Below, in pieces: positions 8,793 to 14,212 of a stretch of 14,307 nucleotides of DNA (position 1 is the first letter of the stretch; each line of letters begins with the position of its first letter). The stretch lies in NCBI GenBank assembly GCA_038248745.1, contig JBBRXC010000030.1:1-14307 (forward strand). Reading direction: 5' to 3'. The notes below the pieces were generated by a model. The model made no database searches. It saw nothing but the letters and a program-made list of their open reading frames with translations, and was not told the DNA's origin. This stretch comes from JAENWH01 sp038248745 (lineage in GTDB: Bacteria > Bacillota > Clostridia > Peptostreptococcales > Anaerovoracaceae). The position numbers and the translations under genes are program-made.

Positions 8793-9803
8793 CTATAATA
8801 AGTGAATATTATTCGCCTTACATTCATCAATCATCTCTTCCGGCCAAACAGAAACCTGGACTTCTCCTATATGGGCTTTTCTTAAAAAGAACATACACAA
8901 TCTGCTTTGGCCAATTCCTCCACCAATTGAATATGGAAGTTCCTTATTCAGAATTGCCTTATGGAAAGGCATTCCCACTCTGTCCTCGGCGCCGGCAAGT
9001 TTTAATTGTTTTGCCATGGCTTCCTCATCAACACGAACACCCATGGAGGATATTTCAAAGGAACAGCCTAACGTCTCATTCCAAAGAACGATGTCACCAT
9101 TGATTTCCCAGTCATCGTAATCTGGCGCTCTGCCATCATGTCTTTTCCCTGACTTTAGTAACCCACCGATTTTTTTGATAAAGACAGCCTTTTTTTCTTC
9201 AGTAATGGCATCTTCTCTTTGTTTTGGTGTTAAGTCTGGATATAGATCTTCTAGTTCCTGGGTTGTAACGAAAAATATTTCATTAGGAAGTTCTGTCTGA
9301 ATCTCTCTATAAAGCCTGTTTACATAATCCCCCAGATTTTTTAGTGAATTGTAAATGGTTATAACCGTTTGCTCTAGATATTCTTCGGTTCTGTCTTGTT
9401 TCAAAATAACTTTTTCCCAGTCCCACTGGTCAACATAAACAGAATGAAGGTTATCAAAGTCCTCATCTCTTCTAATTGCATTCATATCCGTATAGATGCC
9501 ATTCCCAGGCTCAATGCTATATTTCCCAAGCGCCATTCTCTTCCATTTTGCCAAGGACTGAACAACCTCAACGACTTGCTCGTTCATATCCTTTAAGGTG
9601 AAACTAACTGTTCTTTCAGTGCCATTTAAATTATCATTCAGCCCGCTTTCAGGTATTACGAAAAGGGGTGCTGTCACTCGCCTTAAATTCAAACCATAAG
9701 CCAACTCCTGCTGAAAAAAGTCTTTTACTTTTTTAATCGCCCGTTGACTTTCCATTTGATCAATAACTGATGTGTAATTTTCCGGAATAATTAACTTTGT
9801 CAT
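8793..9803 (-). CDS. asnA: Aspartate--ammonia ligase (asparagine synthetase A)
   Basis: AsnA makes asparagine from aspartate, ammonia and ATP through an aspartyl-adenylate, using a class II tRNA-synthetase-like fold. From the ATG at 9803 the protein has 336 residues, near the family's roughly 330. Recognisable parts are RTVSFTLKD at about 64-72, AKWKRMAL at about 85-92, DQWDWEK at 125-131 and the adenylate-binding GGGIGQSR at 294-301. An in-frame ATG at 9842 would add 13 residues, but GAGGAG lies 7 nt before the 9803 start and the extension reads back into the queH coding sequence. The start overlaps the queH stop by ATGA. No T-box leader is present, so it is apparently expressed with the operon. 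Confidence 0.96.
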   Translation of the reverse strand: MTKLIIPENYTSVIDQMESQRAIKKVKDFFQQELAYGLNLRRVTAPLFVIPESGLNDNLNGTERTVSFTLKDMNEQVVEVVQSLAKWKRMALGKYSIEPGNGIYTDMNAIRRDEDFDNLHSVYVDQWDWEKVILKQDRTEEYLEQTVITIYNSLKNLGDYVNRLYREIQTELPNEIFFVTTQELEDLYPDLTPKQREDAITEEKKAVFIKKIGGLLKSGKRHDGRAPDYDDWEINGDIVLWNETLGCSFEISSMGVRVDEEAMAKQLKLAGAEDRVGMPFHKAILNKELPYSIGGGIGQSRLCMFFLRKAHIGEVQVSVWPEEMIDECKANNIHLL

Positions 9804-10477
9804 TCTTTTATCTCCTCTTTTTTTGAATAATCGCAGCCACAAAACTGCTGCCTGTATAATCCATACTCTTTTGACATCTCTATGCTTCTTTGATAGCCGG
9901 CTTTTTTCTTAAAATCTTCAGCTAAATAACTCAACCCATACTTCATTGCCAGGTCCAAACCAATTTTATTGATTATCGCGAAATTTTTGTGTGGGCTGAC
10001 CGTAAGTGTCGTTCCAAAAATATCATTACCCCATATTTTTGCAGTTTCCGCTGTTTTTTCAAGCCTGAATCTAAAGCATTCAATACAACGGAGACCACCT
10101 TCCGGTTCGCTTTCTAAACCACAGCTTAATTTTCTGAATATTTGACGGTCGTAAGGACCTTCTAAAAAAGATATCACATCTATTTTATCGATCGTCTGGT
10201 TGTAACTTTCAATAAACTTGAGTTGTGTCTCTTTTCTTTTCAAATATTCTTCTTCATCCGTAATATTTGGGTTGTAGAAGAAAACTGTTATTTTATATTC
10301 TCTGATTAACCTTTCAATCACTGATGTGCTGCAAGGCCCGCAACAGCTGTGTAATAACAGTGAAGGCTTTTCAACTTTAGTCTCCTTAGAATCTCTTTCT
10401 TGGAAAAAATTATATTTATTATATTCTTCTCCTAAATCCAACCCATTCGAAGGCTTGAATTTCTTGTATTCTACCAA
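9800..10477 (-). CDS. queH: Epoxyqueuosine reductase QueH
   Basis: QueH (formerly DUF208) reduces epoxyqueuosine to queuosine at position 34 of GUN-anticodon tRNAs. It is a non-cobalamin alternative to QueG and uses an Fe-S cluster. The conserved cysteine sets are visible: HSCCGPCS near residues 43-50, a CIEC pair near 131-134 and FCGC near 212-215, together with YNPNI and SPHKNF segments. I choose the TTG at 10477 (225 residues) because GGGGGAG lies exactly 6 nt upstream at 10484-10490. The upstream in-frame ATG at 10510 would place that ribosome site inside the gene, and it lies upstream of the predicted transcription start. It is the first gene of the minus-strand operon and is coupled to asnA by a 4-bp overlap. 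Confidence 0.93.
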   Translation of the reverse strand: MVEYKKFKPSNGLDLGEEYNKYNFFQERDSKETKVEKPSLLLHSCCGPCSTSVIERLIREYKITVFFYNPNITDEEEYLKRKETQLKFIESYNQTIDKIDVISFLEGPYDRQIFRKLSCGLESEPEGGLRCIECFRFRLEKTAETAKIWGNDIFGTTLTVSPHKNFAIINKIGLDLAMKYGLSYLAEDFKKKAGYQRSIEMSKEYGLYRQQFCGCDYSKKEEIKE

Positions 10478-10483
10478 AAATGA

Positions 10484-10490
10484 CTCCCCC
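10484..10490 (-). promoter_or_regulatory. Ribosome binding site fixing a TTG start of queH
   Basis: GGGGGAG on the minus strand lies 6 nt before a TTG codon. It decides the start of queH against the upstream ATG at 10510. Confidence 0.7.
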
Positions 10491-10505
10491 TTTTGAAAGT
10501 TGCTA

Positions 10506-10534
10506 TTCACAATTTGCTTAAAATATTATATCAT
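10506..10534 (+). promoter_or_regulatory. Possible promoter of the radical-SAM gene, overlapping the queH promoter
   Basis: TTCACA (10506-10511) and TATCAT (10529-10534) are spaced by 17 bp on the plus strand. A TATAAT at 10534-10539 is also present but has no well-spaced -35. The site overlaps the opposite-strand queH promoter, so polymerase binding at the two may be mutually exclusive. Confidence 0.35.
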
Positions 10535-10552
10535 ATAATTACTGTGTTGCAA
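10525..10552 (-). promoter_or_regulatory. Sigma-A promoter of the queH-to-rsgA operon
   Basis: On the minus strand TTGCAA (10547-10552) and TATAAT (10525-10530) are separated by 16 bp, with a TG one base before the -10 box (extended -10). Initiation would fall near 10518, giving a leader of about 40 nt before the queH TTG. No other comparable promoter or terminator was seen inside the ten-gene run, so this is the likely main promoter. Confidence 0.65.
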
Positions 10553-10577
10553 ACAATAGAAGGCTTAATAATTAAAG

Positions 10578-10585
10578 AAAAGGGG
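10578..10585 (+). promoter_or_regulatory. Ribosome binding site fixing a TTG start of the radical-SAM gene
   Basis: AAAAGGGG lies 6 nt before the TTG at 10592. No ATG is close enough to use this site, so the start is probably TTG. Confidence 0.65.
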
Positions 10586-10591
10586 TATATT

Positions 10592-11449
10592 TTGCAGAAT
10601 CAATTCAATGCCATTGGGGCATATTTAAAACAGGAATTCGGTTGTAAAGTGGTGAAATTATCCATTGATGGCGGTTTTACCTGTCCCAACAGGGACGGCA
10701 CTTTATCCACGGGCGGCTGTATTTTTTGCTCAGCTGAAGGAAGTGGTGAGCTTGCAAGCAATATTCCGGATCAAATCAAACTGTTATCAGGCAAATGGCC
10801 AAATTCTAAGTATATAGTCTACTTTCAGAATCATACAAACACCTATGCTCCCGTAACCGAATTGAGGGAAAAATACTATGCTGCCCTTGAATACCCTGGA
10901 GTTGTTGGGATTGCCATCGCAACAAGGCCAGATTGTTTATCAGACGATGTTTTGGCGTTGCTAGATGAGCTGAATAAAAAAACCTTTTTATGGGTGGAAC
11001 TTGGGCTTCAGACAATTCATGAGGACACTGCCAAACTGATCAATCGATGCTATCCTTTAAAGACTTTTGATGATGCAATGGACAAACTGACGAGTCTAAA
11101 CATTAAAACAGTCATACACTTGATTTTAGGTCTTCCCGGCGAAGATAAAGAGGCCATGCTAGCCTCCGTCCGTTATGTTTGCGCAAAAAATATTTTCGGG
11201 ATAAAATTGCACATGCTAAATCTGGTAAAAGGTTCCTCTATGGAAAAACTGTATCCCGACTATGTCTCTTTTGAAACGATAGATGACTATATAAAACTGG
11301 CAGCCGAAGCCATCCGACTAATCCCTCCCAACGTCACAATTCACAGAATAACCGGCGATGTACCGAGGAAGATTCTCATCTCCCCAACGTGGAGTTATGA
11401 AAAACTACGAATTCTAAATGGCATTAACAAGGAACTAAGCCCATTATAA
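10592..11449 (+). CDS. TIGR01212-family radical SAM protein (YtqA/YhcC type)
   Basis: This radical SAM enzyme should bind a 4Fe-4S cluster through the widely spaced C-X11-C-X2-C motif typical of the family: Cys31, Cys43 and Cys46 in TCPNRDG...GGCIFC. Other family segments are IATRPDCLSD, WVELGLQT and HLILGLPGE. As I recall, the Firmicute YtqA subgroup has been implicated in mnm5s2U synthesis at the tRNA wobble position (MnmL), so that role is plausible here, but the subgroup cannot be settled by eye. The start is taken as the TTG at 10592 (285 residues): AAAGGGG lies 6 nt upstream and the protein then begins as homologues do, just before the AYLKQEFG segment. A longer frame back to 10493 crosses the promoter. 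The last codons (SPL, stop) lie within the 16-bp inverted repeat. Confidence 0.9.
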   Translation: MQNQFNAIGAYLKQEFGCKVVKLSIDGGFTCPNRDGTLSTGGCIFCSAEGSGELASNIPDQIKLLSGKWPNSKYIVYFQNHTNTYAPVTELREKYYAALEYPGVVGIAIATRPDCLSDDVLALLDELNKKTFLWVELGLQTIHEDTAKLINRCYPLKTFDDAMDKLTSLNIKTVIHLILGLPGEDKEAMLASVRYVCAKNIFGIKLHMLNLVKGSSMEKLYPDYVSFETIDDYIKLAAEAIRLIPPNVTIHRITGDVPRKILISPTWSYEKLRILNGINKELSPL

Positions 11450-11452
11450 GCA
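11437..11452 (+). repeat. Left terminal inverted repeat, including the stop of the radical-SAM gene
   Basis: AAGCCCATTATAAGCA is a perfect reverse complement of 11726-11741. It encodes the final Ser-Pro-Leu and TAA of the radical-SAM protein. Confidence 0.9.
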
Positions 11453-11473
11453 TCCGACTTTGGGCTTCGTTTT
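11437..11473 (+). terminator. Hairpin at the end of the radical-SAM gene, possible terminator
   Basis: AAGCCCA (11437-11443) pairs with TGGGCTT (11461-11467), 7 bp around a 17-nt loop that holds the stop codon, followed by CGTTTT. The long loop and short T run make it weak. The matching hairpin in the right arm keeps pairing through a G-U wobble. Confidence 0.4.
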
Positions 11474-11509
11474 CTGAGAGCCCTTGCAATCAGTCATTCC
11501 CAAAAAATG

Positions 11510-11534
11510 TTATCCACAGGCTAGCTGTGGATAA
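11510..11534. promoter_or_regulatory. Inverted pair of perfect DnaA boxes
   Basis: TTATCCACA at 11510-11518 (plus) faces TTATCCACA at 11526-11534 (minus). With one more base on each side they form 10-bp inverted arms around the 5-nt centre GCTAG. Both match the bacterial DnaA-box consensus exactly. Confidence 0.75.
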
Positions 11535-11560
11535 GCCACTCAACACCTTTTATTGTAACA

Positions 11561-11640
11561 TTTAAAAAAGAGCCTGCCAAAATGTAATTGAAATGTCCTT
11601 AACACAAGGGCCATTTAGTCACATTTATTGCACGCTCTTT
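11561..11640 (-). terminator. Long central hairpin with a T run, likely terminator of tdk
   Basis: Three nested stems can be drawn: AAAGAGCcTGC (11567-11577) with GCAcGCTCTTT (11630-11640), AAATGT (11580-11585) with ACATTT (11621-11626), and AAATGtCCTT (11591-11600) with AAGGgcCATTT (11606-11616) around AACAC. On the minus strand the structure ends in a run of Ts after GGCTC, so it fits termination of tdk transcripts. On the plus strand only TTTCT follows. It is unusually long for a terminator and also forms the centre of the palindromic element. Confidence 0.5.
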
Positions 11641-11655
11641 CTATAATCTCAAAAC

Positions 11656-11664
11656 TTATCCACA
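11656..11664 (+). promoter_or_regulatory. Third perfect DnaA box
   Basis: TTATCCACA matches the consensus exactly and lies at the position in the right arm of the palindrome that corresponds to the minus-strand box of the left arm. All three boxes are followed by G. Confidence 0.7.
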
Positions 11665-11725
11665 GCCGAGATTTCAACAAATCCACCAATTGCAAGGGTT
11701 ATTTTTTCACAAACCCAATATGGTC

Positions 11726-11741
11726 TGCTTATAATGGGCTT
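11726..11741 (-). repeat. Right terminal inverted repeat, including the stop of tdk
   Basis: The minus-strand sequence AAGCCCATTATAAGCA is identical to the left arm and encodes the final Ser-Pro-Leu and TAA of thymidine kinase. Confidence 0.9.
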
Positions 11742-12322
11742 GCTTGGTCGGTGGTCCTTCCGTCATTATAATGCTTCCTACAAAGGGATACATACATATC
11801 ATTTCCACCAACCACGATCTGTTCCCCTTGCTTAACAAACTTGCCGTCTAGAATTCTTGCAACCATGGTTGCTTTTCTGCCACACCAGCAAATTGTTTTG
11901 ATCTCTTCAATTTTATCTGCATAGACCAGCATATAATAGGACCCTTCAAAAAGTTCATTTTTAAAATCATTTTTCAAGCCGTATGCAAGAACCGGGACAT
12001 CACAGCTGTCAACAATTTCAACCAGCTGTTGCACATGCTGTTTACTTAAAAATTGGCATTCATCGACCAAGACGCAGTCAATTTTTTTTCTTTTATTTTC
12101 CTTCAGAAATATTTCCAAAATATTTGTCTCTGGCGCCACTATAGTCGCTTCTCGTTGAATGCCGATTCTGGAAGATATAATGCCGGCACCATACCTGTCA
12201 TCGACGCTTGGCACCAATGCCAATACTCTTTTCCCTCGTTCTTCATAATTATAAGCAACCTTTATCAGTTCTATGGATTTACCTGCATTCATTGTACTGT
12301 ATCTGTAATATAATTGTGCCAC
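11729..12322 (-). CDS. tdk: Thymidine kinase, E. coli-type
   Basis: Tdk phosphorylates thymidine to dTMP with ATP in the salvage pathway. The 197-residue protein has a P-loop in STMNAGKS at 9-16, catalytic Glu88 in VDECQF, and a zinc site formed by Cys145, Cys147, Cys181 and His184 (CWCGRK ... CRKH). The P-loop wording and the opening MAQLYYRYSTMNAGKS follow the E. coli enzyme rather than the GPMFSGKS form common in Bacillus and Clostridium. The start is GTG, with AGGAGGG 6 nt upstream. The C-terminus is slightly short compared with E. coli (205 residues), and its last three residues come from the inverted repeat shared with the opposing gene. It is monocistronic and divergent from the sigma-54 activator. 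Confidence 0.96.
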   Translation of the reverse strand: MAQLYYRYSTMNAGKSIELIKVAYNYEERGKRVLALVPSVDDRYGAGIISSRIGIQREATIVAPETNILEIFLKENKRKKIDCVLVDECQFLSKQHVQQLVEIVDSCDVPVLAYGLKNDFKNELFEGSYYMLVYADKIEEIKTICWCGRKATMVARILDGKFVKQGEQIVVGGNDMYVSLCRKHYNDGRTTDQASPL

Positions 12323-12362
12323 AAGTATCCCTCCTATTTTTTTAGTTTTACCATGTAATATT

Positions 12363-12391
12363 ATTTTATAGTATCACGGTTATATTGTCAA
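12363..12391 (-). promoter_or_regulatory. Sigma-A promoter of tdk
   Basis: Minus-strand TTGACA (12386-12391) and TAAAAT (12363-12368) are separated by 17 bp. Initiation near 12356 leaves a leader of about 35 nt before the GTG start. A second TTGACA 17 bp upstream (12403-12408), created by the tandem repeat, could use TATAAC with an 18-bp spacer. Confidence 0.65.
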
Positions 12392-12409
12392 AGCGGTTAT
12401 ATTGTCAAA
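12377..12409. repeat. Tandem direct repeat (16-bp unit, period 17) in a divergent promoter region
   Basis: CGGTTATATTGTCAAA occurs at 12377-12392 and again at 12394-12409 with one base between. Each copy holds TTGTCA on the plus strand and TTGACA on the minus strand, so the repeat supplies -35 boxes to both divergent genes. The repeats could also be a regulator site. Confidence 0.85.
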
Positions 12410-12430
12410 AGTGACGATATACCATATAAT
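12402..12430 (+). promoter_or_regulatory. Sigma-A promoter of the sigma-54 activator gene
   Basis: TTGTCA (12402-12407) and a perfect TATAAT (12425-12430) are separated by 17 bp. Initiation near 12437 leaves a leader of about 70 nt containing two copies of ATCTAAAAACAT. Confidence 0.65.
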
Positions 12431-12442
12431 TAATCTGCAAAC

Positions 12443-12474
12443 ATCTAAAAACATTATAAAATATCTAAAAACAT
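12443..12474 (+). repeat. Direct repeat ATCTAAAAACAT, two copies 20 bp apart
   Basis: ATCTAAAAACAT lies at 12443-12454 and 12463-12474. The 20-bp period equals about two helical turns, which would suit a protein binding both on one DNA face. The copies fall in the transcribed leader of the activator gene, between its promoter and ribosome site. Confidence 0.75.
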
Positions 12475-12508
12475 CATCAAACGCGAGAAAACCATTGGAG
12501 GCATAGAT

Positions 12509-13972
12509 ATGAAACTTTCTTTAATTAAAGACACTGTACAAAAAGTTGCAGAAGCTATTACTGCTGCGCTGGAAATAGAGACAGAGATCGTTGACGAAAA
12601 TCTGGAAATTATAGGTGGGACAGGAAGATATCATGAAAAAGTCGGCTTGTTTGAAGAAGCTGGAGATCTGGATTCCAGATACATTTACGGCAGGCTTTTA
12701 AAAACCGGATCTGAATACATTTGTATTGATCCTTATAATGATCCCATATACAATCCCCAAGAGGGTGAACTCGCCGAAATTAGCTGTCCTATTCATCTCA
12801 ACAATAAGATTATAGGGTTGATTGGCCTTGTTGCCTTTACGGAGACACAGCGTTTAAAATTAATAACGCAAGAGACAAATCTTTTTCAGTTTTTAAGGAT
12901 AATGGCCGATTTAATCGCAAGCAAAATTGCCATGGCCTCAATAAATGACTCGATGAAAATTACCCTGGATTCCATGCTTACCCCTATGGCCACAAGCACC
13001 AGTTTTAATAATATCATAGGGATCAGCCATGCCATCGATATGGTTAAAAATAGAGCTTTACAGGTTTCAACAAGCGATTCAACTGTTCTTATTACAGGAG
13101 AGAGCGGTACTGGCAAAGAACTTTTCGCTCGATCTATTCATCATTCAAGTACAAGAAAAGATAAAGCTTTTGTATCCATAAATTGTGGTGCCATTCCAGA
13201 AATGCTTTTAGAAAGCGAACTTTTCGGCTATGAAAAGGGCGCTTTTACAGGTGCGGACATCAGTGGAAAATTAGGCAAATTTGAAATTGCAGATCAGGGA
13301 ACAATTTTTTTAGATGAAATAGGTGATATGCCTATTCATCTTCAGGTTAAGTTACTCTCCGTTATTCAAAATCGTCAAATTGACAGAATTGGTGGAACGA
13401 CGCCAATAAATATAGATGTTAGAATCATTGCTGCCACCAATAAAAATTTAGAAGCGATGATTAAAACGAAGGCTTTTAGAGAGGATTTATTCTTTAGACT
13501 GAATGTCATACCCCTTCACATACCTCCTCTAAGAGAAAGGGCTGAAGATCTTGTACTGCTCATGGATTTTGCTTTACAAAAATTCGGAAGCAGATTAGGA
13601 AAATCTATATCAGGGTTTTCTAAAGAGGCAAAAGAGGCATTAGTTAAATATTCCTGGCCAGGTAATGTTCGCGAACTTGAAAATGCTGTAGAATATGCTG
13701 TCAATATGGCATCAGAAAACAACATCAAACTTTTCGACCTACCGGATAAAATGATACAAAATTCTAAGGGATCTAATCACAATGACGGTAGTTTAAAAGA
13801 AAGACTGGAAATTTATCAAAAAAATATTATTTTAGATGTTCTGGGGCATACCGGCACCACACTCACAGGGAAGAGGTCTGCGGCAGAAATATTAAAGATA
13901 AGTGAATCAACACTTTATAGGAGATTGCGAGAACTTGAAGTTGAGACTGAGACTGACACCGATACCATCTGA
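12509..13972 (+). CDS. Sigma-54-dependent transcriptional activator, Fis-type
   Basis: This is an enhancer-binding protein that would use ATP hydrolysis to open sigma-54 promoters. The 487-residue protein has an N-terminal sensory region (about 1-145) with VDENLEIIGGTGRY near 28-41, then a AAA+ domain (about 165-400): Walker A GESGTGKE at 197-204, the sigma-54 contact loop GAFTGA at 244-249, Walker B FLDE at 267-270, FREDLFFRLNV near 323-333 and WPGNVREL near 383-390. A Fis-type helix-turn-helix lies at about 455-475. The sensory region resembles my memory of the YgeV-type regulators (purine or amino-acid catabolism), without a Cys cluster or a middle PAS domain. Its targets are probably outside the window. 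No -24/-12 promoter was found nearby. GGAGG lies 7 nt before the ATG. The C-terminus ends in a Glu/Thr/Asp repeat. Confidence 0.93.
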   Translation: MKLSLIKDTVQKVAEAITAALEIETEIVDENLEIIGGTGRYHEKVGLFEEAGDLDSRYIYGRLLKTGSEYICIDPYNDPIYNPQEGELAEISCPIHLNNKIIGLIGLVAFTETQRLKLITQETNLFQFLRIMADLIASKIAMASINDSMKITLDSMLTPMATSTSFNNIIGISHAIDMVKNRALQVSTSDSTVLITGESGTGKELFARSIHHSSTRKDKAFVSINCGAIPEMLLESELFGYEKGAFTGADISGKLGKFEIADQGTIFLDEIGDMPIHLQVKLLSVIQNRQIDRIGGTTPINIDVRIIAATNKNLEAMIKTKAFREDLFFRLNVIPLHIPPLRERAEDLVLLMDFALQKFGSRLGKSISGFSKEAKEALVKYSWPGNVRELENAVEYAVNMASENNIKLFDLPDKMIQNSKGSNHNDGSLKERLEIYQKNIILDVLGHTGTTLTGKRSAAEILKISESTLYRRLRELEVETETDTDTI

Positions 13973-13982
13973 CTATTTTGTC

Positions 13983-14023
13983 AAAAAATAAAAAATAACA
14001 CCTCGGACTACGTCTGCAAGATG
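13983..14023 (-). terminator. Intrinsic terminator of the tRNA operon
   Basis: On the minus strand CATCTTG pairs with CGAGGTG (7 bp including two G-U pairs), with an inner GAC/GTC stem around GTA and a 2-nt CA bulge (13999-14023), followed by a T-rich tract at 13983-13998. The wobble pairs form only in the minus-strand RNA, so the hairpin serves the tRNA transcript. On the plus strand the stem has two mismatches but is followed by seven Ts (14028-14034), and may help end the activator transcript. Confidence 0.6.
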
Positions 14024-14035
14024 CTACTTTTTTTG

Positions 14036-14111
14036 TGGTGCCCAGTCTCGGAATTGAACCAAGGACACGTAGATTTTCAGTCTACTGCTCTACCGACTGA
14101 GCTAACTGGGC
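14036..14111 (-). tRNA. tRNA-Phe (GAA)
   Basis: This 76-nt cloverleaf has acceptor GCCCAGT/ACTGGGC, D arm GCTC...GAGC, anticodon stem GTAGA/TCTAC with loop CTGAAAA (anticodon GAA), T arm CTTGG-TTCAATT-CCGAG, discriminator A and encoded CCA. It is the last tRNA before the terminator. Confidence 0.96.
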
Positions 14112-14115
14112 AAAG

Positions 14116-14192
14116 TGGTGGGCCATCAGGGACTTGAACCCCGGACCTGCCGGTTATGAGCCGGACGCTCTGACCAACTGAGCTAATGGCCC
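14116..14192 (-). tRNA. tRNA with CAT anticodon (tRNA-Met, or tRNA-Ile2 read after lysidine modification)
   Basis: This 77-nt cloverleaf has acceptor GGGCCAT/ATGGCCC, anticodon stem CCGGC/ACCGG-type pairing around loop CTCATAA, a T arm with GGTTCAAGT, discriminator A and encoded CCA. The paired first acceptor position excludes initiator tRNA. The CTCATAA loop occurs in both elongator Met and Ile2 tRNAs, so identity is unresolved. It lies 4 bp upstream of tRNA-Phe. Confidence 0.9.
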
Positions 14193-14212
14193 AAGTCATT
14201 GTTAAAAAAAAA

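Larger units (their letters stand above)
11437..11741. repeat. Large imperfect palindromic element between two convergent genes
   Basis: The two halves of this 305-bp spacer are related as an inverted repeat. Reading inward from each end, both arms carry AAGCCCATTATAAGCA (16/16), then TTGGG-TT, then CCCTTGCAAT at 44 bp (left) and 43 bp (right), then CTGTGGATAAG, which contains a DnaA box, then AAAGAGC leading into a central hairpin. The spacers between these blocks have drifted and differ in length. No target-site duplication or transposase is visible. It may be an old MITE-like insertion or a local inverted duplication. It contains no gene. Confidence 0.75.

Noticed and set aside
9804..9842. 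Longer asnA start adding 13 residues
   Set aside because: The extension lies inside queH in another frame, and GAGGAG sits 7 nt before the internal ATG at 9803.
9804..10524. T-box or other riboswitch controlling asnA
   Set aside because: asnA overlaps queH and the queH leader is only about 40 nt, too short for such a structure.
10493..10591. N-terminal extension of 33 residues on the radical-SAM gene
   Set aside because: It crosses the promoter region, has no ribosome site, and is not expected in the family. TTG at 10592 has AAAGGGG at 6 nt.
11437..11741. Chromosomal replication origin
   Set aside because: DnaA boxes are present, but only three, and no dnaA, dnaN, rpmH or clear DNA-unwinding tract is seen nearby. 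An accessory DnaA site fits better without skew data.
12303..12322. Sigma-54 promoter at TGGCAC near the tdk start (minus strand)
   Set aside because: No TTGC follows at the required -12 spacing, and the hexamer is part of the tdk start codon and second codon.
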